Source: Arundinibacter roseus
GTDB taxonomy: Bacteria > Bacteroidota > Bacteroidia > Cytophagales > Spirosomataceae
Direction: 5' to 3'
Assembly: GCF_004348825.1 (NCBI RefSeq)
Contig: NZ_SMJU01000018.1
Span: 45,871 to 109,870 of the forward strand
DNA length: 64,000 nucleotides
This document shows, piece after piece, positions 55,445-62,049 of this stretch. The notes under the pieces are model-generated. The model saw only the letters and a program-made list of their open reading frames with translations. It was not told the DNA's origin and searched no databases. The first letter of the stretch is position 1. Each line of letters opens with the position of its first letter. The position numbers were made by a program, and so were the translations under genes.

Positions 55445-55663
55445 ATGAAAACGATAACAGATGCAAAAGTTGCGCTTGATGAATTAAGATCAGCAGGCTA
55501 CAATTTTATTGATAAACCGCCTGTAAAATGTAATCAGGTAGAGAAATGCCGTAACATCATTGTGATGAGCCAAAGGGAAGACTTTGCATTCGGGATTTGC
55601 TTTTATCGCGGCAAACCTAAACATTTTATCTGCTTCACTGAAAAGGAGGTGTTTTTCATATGA
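55445..55663 (+). CDS. Unknown 72-residue phage protein
   Basis: 72 residues (ITDAKVALDELRSAGYNFID; FAFGICFYRGKPKHFICF). No family recognised. Stop overlaps the next start (ATGA). Confidence 0.5.
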   Translation: MKTITDAKVALDELRSAGYNFIDKPPVKCNQVEKCRNIIVMSQREDFAFGICFYRGKPKHFICFTEKEVFFI

Positions 55664-55938
55664 AAAAGGATTTCAATGAAGGCCTGCCGGATGCAATAGA
55701 AACCCGGCAGGATGTGATCAATTTTTTACAGCAGATAATCATTATAGAAAAGGCAAATTACCACCCTGACGATGATTTTGAGGACTACGAACGCTATGGA
55801 TCAGGAAAACCCATGTACAGCCAGGGCGAGTTAGCAGAACGAAACAGGCTTAATGCTCAGGCGCTGGATCTGTTGGGTAATGAGCTGTACGATATGGCCA
55901 TCCAAATGATCAAACGGTATTTTGGGCTACCGACCTGA
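55660..55938 (+). CDS. Unknown 92-residue phage protein
   Basis: 92 residues, acidic and helical (RQDVINFLQQIIIIEKANYH; LDLLGNELYDMAIQMIKRYF). The start has a strong Shine-Dalgarno AGGAGGT (55644-55650), uncommon in this phylum. Second gene of the unit under leader D. Confidence 0.55.
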   Translation: MKKDFNEGLPDAIETRQDVINFLQQIIIIEKANYHPDDDFEDYERYGSGKPMYSQGELAERNRLNAQALDLLGNELYDMAIQMIKRYFGLPT

Positions 55939-55972
55939 TTGTCAGATTTCAATCTTGTTTAATTGGCCATAC

Positions 55973-56002
55973 GCTCTCCCGGTTCTTCGGGAGAGCTTTT
56001 TT
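55973..56002 (+). terminator. Terminator after the 92-residue gene
   Basis: GCTCTCCCG, loop GTTCTT, CGGGAGAGC and six T. Confidence 0.85.
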
Positions 56003-56033
56003 GTGAAGGTCTACATTCTTCCCAAAAAATAGA

Positions 56034-56069
56034 GCCCTACCAACCCCCACGCAGCGCAATTCTTATGGG
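56034..56069 (+). repeat. 36-bp upstream repeat, copy 2
   Basis: Second copy of the 51,574 repeat (shared AGCGCAATTCT core); ends 72 bases before leader E, the same distance as copy 1 from leader A. Confidence 0.55.
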
Positions 56070-56123
56070 CGAAAAAACCCACTAAAAAATTGTTAAATAC
56101 TTGATTTTCAGGGAAAAATAATT

Positions 56124-56174
56124 GGACTGACGCTTTTTAAATCCGTTCTGTCGGGAGATCTTTATATCAGTTAA
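56124..56174 (+). promoter_or_regulatory. Prophage leader element, copy E
   Basis: GGACTG (56124-56129), 12 bases, core 56142-56174, then ATCAAAGCAAATG at the gene start (56210). Confidence 0.8.
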
Positions 56175-56209
56175 ACATCTCAATATCAGTCAATTAAACA
56201 TCAAAGCAA

Positions 56210-56401
56210 ATGGCACATGTAAACGTCGATTCGAGTAAGTACAAGCGAGTACACGGCAAAGGGCCCCGCGGATTTGGGTGCTGGGCCTTCCAGATCCAGG
56301 ACGAAGTTTTCACTTTCATTGCGGTGTATGGCAAAGCCAAACGCTTGGCCACCCGTAAAGCCCGGCAACTGGGAGTATCCTACCTGCAAACGCTCAGCTG
56401 A
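56210..56401 (+). CDS. Unknown 63-residue basic phage protein
   Basis: 63 residues, basic C terminus (YGKAKRLATRKARQLGVSYL). No family recognised. First of three overlapping small genes (TGATG overlap with the next). Confidence 0.55.
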   Translation: MAHVNVDSSKYKRVHGKGPRGFGCWAFQIQDEVFTFIAVYGKAKRLATRKARQLGVSYLQTLS

Positions 56402-56577
56402 TGCGAAATATCAGTGAAAAACTACGAGCCAAACTAAGGCTGATTATGCAGCGAGCCTGGGGGCTTTTCCACCGGGGAGTAGTCAGTTTCTCCATGAGTT
56501 TAAGGCTCTCCTGGGGAATTCAGAAAGGTAAAGTAAACGAGTCTACCCTACTATCCAAACTACGTAAAAGAGGATGA
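56401..56577 (+). CDS. Unknown 58-residue very basic protein
   Basis: 58 residues starting MRNISEKLRAKLRLIMQRAW and ending LLSKLRKRG, with many Arg and Lys. It begins at the stop of the previous gene and its own stop overlaps the next start. Possibly nucleic-acid binding. Confidence 0.45.
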   Translation: MRNISEKLRAKLRLIMQRAWGLFHRGVVSFSMSLRLSWGIQKGKVNESTLLSKLRKRG

Positions 56578-56738
56578 AAAAGAAAGATTTCAAAAAGTTA
56601 ACGCCAGTGGAGCAGGCAGCGCTCCGGGAACTGATGGTCGAGCAACCCAATTCAGTGGGCGGAGTCAGGCGTGATCAGAAAAAGGGTTATACGGATCTTC
56701 CCCTCTTTTTCAGGGACGATCAAACCAAGCTGTTCTAA
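56574..56738 (+). CDS. Unknown 54-residue protein with clamp-like C terminus
   Basis: 54 residues (MKKKDFKKLTPVEQAALREL...). The C terminus ends QTKLF, close to the QTDLF motif in UmuC of this prophage and to the sliding-clamp consensus. Overlaps the upstream gene by ATGA. Role unknown. Confidence 0.45.
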   Translation: MKKKDFKKLTPVEQAALRELMVEQPNSVGGVRRDQKKGYTDLPLFFRDDQTKLF

Positions 56739-56748
56739 AACAAAAGAA

Positions 56749-56764
56749 CCCGCCTGACGGCGGG
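56749..56764 (+). other. Short GC-rich hairpin
   Basis: CCCGCC, loop TGAC, GGCGGG without a T-run: a possible weak terminator between the 54-residue gene and the RarA-like gene. Confidence 0.4.
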
Positions 56765-56878
56765 CCTCCTGTGAGTCTAATTTTGCAATTAAACATCTAA
56801 GCGGGACAAATGTAGGCATTATTCGGATGCATGCCAAAGAGAAAATAGAGTATCAATCAATACCAAAAAATTGAATAA

Positions 56879-57448
56879 ATGGGCAAATATGATATTACGA
56901 CTGCGAACGGGTATGACTTCTTTGAAATCAGTTCGGCCATGCAAAAATGCATTCGCCGGGGCCTGGAAGAAGAAGCTTTGTACTGGGCGGTTGAGCTGTA
57001 CAATTCGGGGTACAGTGAATATGTATGGAAAAGGTTACGGATCATGAGCTCGGAGGATGTGGGCCTGGCCAACTCATCCATTTCCTCGGAGATTTGGGCG
57101 CTGTACTCCATGTTTAAAGAACAGGCCAAGAAGAAAGAAGACAAGAATGAGCCGCAAAGACTGTTTATGACGCATGCGATATTTATCCTATGCAGATCCC
57201 GAAAGAGCCGGCTGATTGACTGGGCTTTGATTTGGGCGTGGATGAGCCACAAAATCCGAAGGCTGGACGTTCCTGACTTTGCCTACGACAAGCACAACGA
57301 GCGCGGCCGAATGCTAAAACGTGGATGGGGACATTTCTTCCGGGAAGGCGCCAAATTAGAGAATCCTGCGGATGTGTATCTCGAAGACGAGTACAAACGA
57401 AGAGCGATGAAGGCCATTGAGGACCCGGATGGGATGGGGTTGTTTTGA
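56879..57448 (+). CDS. Stand-alone RarA/MgsA C-terminal-like domain protein
   Basis: 189 residues similar in pattern to the C-terminal part of the RarA/MgsA/WRNIP1 clamp-loader-like ATPases: FEISSAMQKCIRRGLEEEAL, YWAVELYNSGYSEYVWKRL, IMSSEDVGLANSS. The AAA+ ATPase domain is absent. Upstream, the leader motif ACATCTAAGCGGG is followed by ATG-TAG and a 15-codon ORF (56,828-56,875), so translation may be coupled or attenuated. May interfere with or assist host RarA at forks; inferred. Confidence 0.62.
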   Translation: MGKYDITTANGYDFFEISSAMQKCIRRGLEEEALYWAVELYNSGYSEYVWKRLRIMSSEDVGLANSSISSEIWALYSMFKEQAKKKEDKNEPQRLFMTHAIFILCRSRKSRLIDWALIWAWMSHKIRRLDVPDFAYDKHNERGRMLKRGWGHFFREGAKLENPADVYLEDEYKRRAMKAIEDPDGMGLF

Positions 57449-57830
57449 TAGATTAAATATTCCAATAAATAAAGGGGCTATATGCCTCTTTATCAGAGTT
57501 TTCTTCCACAGAAGTAACCGTACTAGATTCAATCGGAAACTCACTTTATTCCAGATTTATTGCAGGTGATACGTTGATTTACCAATCAATAGAGAATTTC
57601 AAATCAATGGTAGAATTAATAAAATCATCTTTGCATAGCAGCTAAGTTGCTTTCAGGACCTTCCTGATAAGAACTCTTTTGCTAATTTTAGTGAAATAAT
57701 ACTCCATACAGAGGGCACATGAGAACAAGATAAAAGCAAGTTCTCGGCTAGGCCAAAATCCGAAACTGCAGCTCAATCCGTATACATTTTTAGATTCTAA
57801 AATTTTTGACACAATAAAATGGAAAAAAAT
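57449..57830. other. Intergenic region after the RarA-like gene
   Basis: AAAGGGGC (57471-57478) and GCCTCTTT (57484-57491) make a weak terminator for the preceding gene. The remaining 340 bases are AT-rich; a 78-codon minus-strand ORF (57,642-57,878) overlaps the arsR promoter and is not accepted. Confidence 0.45.
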
Positions 57831-57861
57831 TTGTGTAGCTAAATAACTACACTTAAATTTG
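57831..57861 (+). promoter_or_regulatory. Promoter and operator of the arsR operon
   Basis: TTG (57831-57833), 20 bases, TAAATTTG (57854-57861): both host-type boxes. The inverted repeat GTGTAG...CTACAC (57833-57852) fills the spacer and a second, similar half-repeat (GTAGTCAAATAACTTC) lies at the start site: a good autoregulatory operator for the ArsR protein. Confidence 0.7.
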
Positions 57862-57879
57862 TAGTCAAATAACTTCACA

Positions 57880-58203
57880 ATGAATTTAAGAAGAGACGTA
57901 TTTCAAGCCATTGCTGACCCGACGAGAAGGAACATCCTAATTCTACTCGCCACTCAATCCATGACCGCAGGGATTATTGCCTCCAATTTTGAAACGGCAA
58001 GGCCGACCGTTTCAAAGCACCTTCAAATTTTGACAGAATGTGAATTGCTAAGACAAGAACAGCAAGGACGAGAAATCTACTATCACCTTAATGCTGAAAA
58101 GATGAAAGAGATAGCCGACTTCTTAGAACCATTTAGAAAACTATGGGATGACAGATTTAACAAATTGGAACAAGTAATGAAAAACTATCAATCAAAAAAA
58201 TAA
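57880..58203 (+). CDS. ArsR/SmtB-family transcription regulator
   Basis: 107 residues, winged [21 protein letters not shown], then [19 protein letters not shown] as recognition helix and GREIYYHLN wing. The cysteine pattern of classic metal sensors is missing (one Cys in the recognition region), so it probably senses a partner or redox state, as in regulators next to SRPBCC genes. Represses its own operon through the adjacent operator. Confidence 0.88.
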   Translation: MNLRRDVFQAIADPTRRNILILLATQSMTAGIIASNFETARPTVSKHLQILTECELLRQEQQGREIYYHLNAEKMKEIADFLEPFRKLWDDRFNKLEQVMKNYQSKK

Positions 58204-58207
58204 TATC

Positions 58208-58684
58208 GTGGAACAGAAAACAAAGCTTTTAGCCGAAGGAGGCAAACAGGAAATTTTAATCACCAGATCATTTGACTTGTCTGTAAATTTACTATTCAAG
58301 GCCTACACAGAACCTGAATTGGTTGAGCAATGGATGGGGAACAAAGTCATGAAGATGGAAAATCAAGCACACGGAAGCTATCAATTTGAGACAACGGACG
58401 GCCATGGAAATGTTCTTTTTCGGGCTAATGGCACTATTCATAAAGTGATTGAAAATGAAAATATAACAAGGACTTTTGAAATGGAAAATACAGGATTTCC
58501 AGTTCAGCTTGAATTTATAGATTTTGAACCAATCACATCAGACACAAGCAAACTAACTATGAAAATCATTTTTAAATCAGTTGCAGATAGAGACAATATG
58601 CTCAAACTTCCTTTTGCACAAGGCATAAATATGGCTCACAACAAACTTGAAAAAGTAATCAGTAAACTCTATAAACAACTATGA
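58208..58684 (+). CDS. SRPBCC (AHSA1-like) domain protein
   Basis: 158 residues starting at a GTG four bases after arsR. START/Bet v1-like fold: ITRSFDLSVNLLFKAYTEPELVEQWMG, YQFETTDGHGNVLFRANGTI, and the C-terminal helix INMAHNKLEKVISKL. Such proteins bind hydrophobic ligands or act on Hsp90; together with ArsR and DoxX they form a common small operon in Bacteroidota. Confidence 0.85.
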   Translation: MEQKTKLLAEGGKQEILITRSFDLSVNLLFKAYTEPELVEQWMGNKVMKMENQAHGSYQFETTDGHGNVLFRANGTIHKVIENENITRTFEMENTGFPVQLEFIDFEPITSDTSKLTMKIIFKSVADRDNMLKLPFAQGINMAHNKLEKVISKLYKQL

Positions 58685-59058
58685 AAAAGAGGGGTAAAAT
58701 CATTTATTGGGTGGCTACCATATGGCTGAGTTTAGGAATGGTTTCCACAGGAATAGTTCAACTACTTCAAATGGAAGATGAAGTTCAAAAAATGAACACC
58801 TTAGGCTACCCGTCCTATTTCCTAACAATCATAGGCGTTTGGAAAATCTTAGGTGTAATTGCAGTTCTTGTTCCAAAATTTCAATTAGCAAAAGAATGGG
58901 CTTATGCAGGTTTTTTCTTTATTATGTCAGGAGCGATTTTTACACACCTTGCCGTAGGTGATAAAGCTGTGGAATATTTTGGTCCTGCACTGTTACTAGT
59001 ATTAACTATTGTGTCTTGGTATTTCAGACCAGAAGACCGAAAATTAATAAATAGTTAA
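58681..59058 (+). CDS. DoxX-like membrane protein
   Basis: 125 residues, four membrane helices (about 8-28, 45-65, 72-92, 98-116), DoxX-type pattern GYPSYFLTIIGVWKILGVIAVL and FIMSGAIFTHLAVGD. Start overlaps the SRPBCC stop (ATGA). Possible role in redox or detoxification at the membrane; not proven. Confidence 0.8.
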   Translation: MKKRGKIIYWVATIWLSLGMVSTGIVQLLQMEDEVQKMNTLGYPSYFLTIIGVWKILGVIAVLVPKFQLAKEWAYAGFFFIMSGAIFTHLAVGDKAVEYFGPALLLVLTIVSWYFRPEDRKLINS

Positions 59059-59388
59059 TTATAAAAATTGAACTTAATTCACTTGTTTACAAATATCTGA
59101 TTGTTGGCTGTATCCCGTGCAAATTTGTAAATGATAACCAAATCCTTCGAGAATTTGCCGACTGGGGAATTCCGAAAGCGATTCCTTATTGACCTGCTGG
59201 AAATAAATTATCAGGATCTAGGAAGGAAGTAATAAATTCAGAACCGTCCACCAGTTAAACGAAGAAATCATCTTTTAACTAGCTATTTTAGACCCTATAT
59301 TTTCAATCTTAATTAGCATTACGAAAGCACGGCTCAAAATAATCAGACCTACTGCTATTGTTGATTTCTTTTCTTGTCCTATTACTCC
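59059..59388. other. Intergenic region after the cargo operon, with one tiny ORF
   Basis: TTTACAAAT (59086-59094) and ATTTGTAAA (59123-59131) form a 9-bp dyad. A 33-codon ORF (59,131-59,232; MITKSFENLPTGEFRKRFLI) could be a remnant of an interrupted phage gene. Otherwise nothing is recognised. Confidence 0.35.
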
Positions 59389-59423
59389 AAAAAACCACAT
59401 TGTATCTAGCAGTGTGGTTTTTT
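59389..59423 (+). terminator. Terminator before terS
   Basis: AAAAAACCACA and TGTGGTTTTTT (11 bp, 13-base loop), 11 bases before the terS ATG. Confidence 0.75.
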
Positions 59424-59434
59424 AATAATGATGC

Positions 59435-59959
59435 ATGGGAAATGTAAAGAGCATTGGCAGGCTCAAACGAATACTGAAAATTGATGAAGGCAAGCTGGAC
59501 ATCTACCTGAGATACTACAATCAGGAGGTAGACACGGCCGATCTGAATGGAACTCAGCTGAATATGCTGGAAAAGTACCGCAAAGCATGGAGCTGGTACT
59601 GCATGGGCCGAACCGAAGATATGGTGCGGGCCATGCTGATGAAGGATTACAACATCGAGGAGCGGCAGGCCCGGTATGTTTTTGAGGAAGCAAAATTCAT
59701 TCACGGCAAACTGGATCAGGTAGACCGTGATGGTCGCCGGTCGGCCTCCATTGCCTTTTATGACCTGATTGCCAATATGGCGCTGAAAGAGAAAAATCTG
59801 GAAGCGGCTGTAAAAGCCCGGGAACGTGGTGACGATCTGGCCCGGCTCAATGAACCCGAAGATATTGGCCTGGACCCGAATGATTTCATGAAGGCCTCCA
59901 AATTCGTTTTTGTGAATAATGTGAACGTGTACAAGAAACAGCTCGATCTCGATGAGTAA
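59435..59959 (+). CDS. Terminase small subunit (probable)
   Basis: 174 residues with helical, DNA-binding-like content: YRKAWSWYCMGRTEDMVRAMLMKDYNIEERQARYVFEEAK. It lies directly upstream of terL with an 8-base overlap. It should recognise phage DNA and load the packaging motor. Identification rests mainly on position and size. A terminator hairpin ends 11 bases upstream, which limits entry of transcription from the left. Confidence 0.65.
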   Translation: MGNVKSIGRLKRILKIDEGKLDIYLRYYNQEVDTADLNGTQLNMLEKYRKAWSWYCMGRTEDMVRAMLMKDYNIEERQARYVFEEAKFIHGKLDQVDRDGRRSASIAFYDLIANMALKEKNLEAAVKARERGDDLARLNEPEDIGLDPNDFMKASKFVFVNNVNVYKKQLDLDE

Positions 59960-61547
59960 GGAACTGGTTCGGAAAGTACACGCCAACGACAAGCAGATCA
60001 AGTTTCTCAGGTCCAGAGCCAAACGCAAAAGCTTCATCGGCGGCCGTGGATCCGGGAAATCAACGGTGATGGGCATGGCCGTAGGGATTTTGTTCAATCA
60101 TTTCCCCAAAGCCACCTGGGCAATGGTCGGGCTGACCTACGTCCAGCTCGACCTGATTGTGATTCCGTCCATTCGCGACGCGCTTGGCATGATGGGCCTT
60201 ACTGAGTTCAACGCCAAAATCAATCCTTCCGGCACCTATGTCATCGGCGTCAAACCGCCTGATCACTGGGTGTCTCCCTACAAAAAGGTGGGGCGGCTGG
60301 GTTATCAGTACTGCATCACCTTCATTAACGGCTTTACGCTTCGGCTTATCAGTCAGGACCGGCCCGAAACCCACAGGGGGCTGAATCTGGACGGTTTTCT
60401 GGTGGACGAGTCGGCTACCATGAATCCGGACTTTATCAAGAAAGTCATTCAGCCAGCCGTGCGTGCCAACAAGTACGCAAAGTTTGCCAGTCATCCCTGG
60501 CACCACGGCTTCTTTGATTTCTCTTCGGCTTCATGGAGTCAGGAAGGAATGTGGATTTATGAGGTGGAAGAACGCTGGATGCAAATGCTCGAAGAGCGGG
60601 CTACCCTGTCTCATGATCAATTGCAGGAAGTGCCCCCGCAGTATCTTTTTCTGGAAAGTACCTTCAAGGACAATCAGGAGGTTCTTCCGGATGACTATGA
60701 ACAGCGGCTCAGCCAGGAATTGGAGCCGCTTGAATTTGAGGTGGAAGTACTGAACTTCCGTTTGGGAAAACTACCCAACGGATTTTACCACGGCTTTTCA
60801 TCAGCCAAACATTGTTACTCAAAATCCTACACTTACCAGGATGATGATAAGACCGGTCTGGTCCTGTTTCGCTCCAACGATTACCTGAGCGATATGCCCC
60901 TTGATCTATCGCTCGACTTCAACTCAGACATTGTATGGGGCATCGTCGGTCAGGAAATAGGTAAGGAACTACGGGTCATCAACTCCAAGTACGTTAAGCC
61001 CACCGGCAGCAAGGAGGATCAGGACACCAGTATCATTGAACAACTGGGCGCCTGGTTCTGCGATACCTACGAAAGCAATGAGGTCAAGGACGTATACGTA
61101 TACGGTGATCCGGGCGGGCGATCGACCAGCGCCGCTACCTCCTACAAAAACCGCCCCTTCTACAACATCCTTTGTGACGTGCTGCACAAAAGAGGGTGGC
61201 GTGTATTTCGGCGTGAGCTCACCCATTATCCCAACCATCAGGAAAAGTATACCCTGATCAATCTACTACTGGAAGAGAACAACCCACGTGCACCCAAACT
61301 GCGATTCAATCAGAACACCAACAAAGTACTGGTCATCAACATTCAACAGACACCAGTCACTACCGACAAGACCTTTAAGAAAGGCAAAGGCAACACGGCA
61401 AAGAAAGACAAGGCAAGTGAGACCAGGGCACGCAACCGAGAGTACGCGACCGATGGTACCGACGCGCTGGACTATTGGCTGTGGGTCAAGTGTAAAAAGT
61501 ATCTGAACATGCAGCGCAGGCAACGCAATTTCATCCATTCGAGGTAG
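59952..61547 (+). CDS. terL: Terminase large subunit
   Basis: 531 residues. ATPase domain: Walker A GGRGSGKST (about residues 30-38), Walker B GFLVDESA near 147. RNase H-like nuclease domain: LSLDFNSD near 320, VYGDPGG near 384 and ATDGTDALDYW near 500 provide acidic residues. It cuts phage concatemers and drives DNA into the prohead. Overlaps terS. Confidence 0.93.
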   Translation: MSKELVRKVHANDKQIKFLRSRAKRKSFIGGRGSGKSTVMGMAVGILFNHFPKATWAMVGLTYVQLDLIVIPSIRDALGMMGLTEFNAKINPSGTYVIGVKPPDHWVSPYKKVGRLGYQYCITFINGFTLRLISQDRPETHRGLNLDGFLVDESATMNPDFIKKVIQPAVRANKYAKFASHPWHHGFFDFSSASWSQEGMWIYEVEERWMQMLEERATLSHDQLQEVPPQYLFLESTFKDNQEVLPDDYEQRLSQELEPLEFEVEVLNFRLGKLPNGFYHGFSSAKHCYSKSYTYQDDDKTGLVLFRSNDYLSDMPLDLSLDFNSDIVWGIVGQEIGKELRVINSKYVKPTGSKEDQDTSIIEQLGAWFCDTYESNEVKDVYVYGDPGGRSTSAATSYKNRPFYNILCDVLHKRGWRVFRRELTHYPNHQEKYTLINLLLEENNPRAPKLRFNQNTNKVLVINIQQTPVTTDKTFKKGKGNTAKKDKASETRARNREYATDGTDALDYWLWVKCKKYLNMQRRQRNFIHSR

Positions 61548-61551
61548 GGCC

Positions 61552-61686
61552 GCTGGCCCGATCGCCAAACCTATATTCCCTTTTTTGTTTTTGGCAATTG
61601 CCATTTATGGTAAAGTGCGGGCCAGCTTACTCTGCGTCACTGGTTAAAAAAACGGTTGATTTTTAAGCAAGACCTTAAAAATCAAC
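61552..61686. other. Intergenic region with three dyads after terL
   Basis: GCTGGCCCG (61552-61560) pairs with CGGGCCAGC (61618-61626), enclosing the palindrome GGCAATTGCC (61593-61602). Next, GTTGATTTTTAAG (61655-61667), loop CAAGAC, CTTAAAAATCAAC (61674-61686) is a perfect 13-bp hairpin without T-run. Candidate packaging, regulatory or RNA element; no gene until 61,786. Confidence 0.45.
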
Positions 61687-61785
61687 TCACTACAAAAAAA
61701 AGGACTGCAAAAAGTACCCAAAAACTTGTGTCCTACCTTAAAATAAAGGCCGGAAGTATCATTGCCGTATCAAAAATGTACGAAG

Positions 61786-62049
61786 ATGATCCAATTGAGC
61801 GCCGTACTGTCCGAAGTCAATAAGCCCGGAAGTGTTTTCAACATTACCTACCGAAAGGTCGATGGAAGCTGGGGAGAGAAAAAATCCTGCATGCTACGGA
61901 CATCCACCCACTCGGCAGGCGGAGAACGTAAACGGATGAACCGGTCGGGTACGCTCAAACTGATTCAACAATCCAACAACCAGCTGCTGGATGTGTACAT
62001 AGACTTTCTGTTGACTTTCAACGGCCAGGCCATTAACCACCTGTACTGA
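61786..62049 (+). CDS. Small phage protein upstream of the portal gene
   Basis: 87 residues from the ATG at 61786 (a TTG at 61762 is possible). MIQLSAVLSEVNKPGSVFNI, basic middle (HSAGGERKRMNRSGTLKLI). Overlaps the portal start by one base (TGATG). No family recognised. Confidence 0.55.
   Translation: MIQLSAVLSEVNKPGSVFNITYRKVDGSWGEKKSCMLRTSTHSAGGERKRMNRSGTLKLIQQSNNQLLDVYIDFLLTFNGQAINHLY

Noticed and set aside
51682..56174. CRISPR-like repeats
   Set aside because: The repeats are 600 to 2,500 bases apart, have genes between them and always precede a start codon; no cas genes are present.
57642..57878. 78-codon minus-strand ORF upstream of arsR
   Set aside because: Its start overlaps the arsR promoter and operator, and no family or start signal supports it.
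59309..60097. 262-codon ORF on the minus strand over terS
   Set aside because: Opposes terS and terL, which have clear motifs and an operon overlap; composition looks like a shadow frame.
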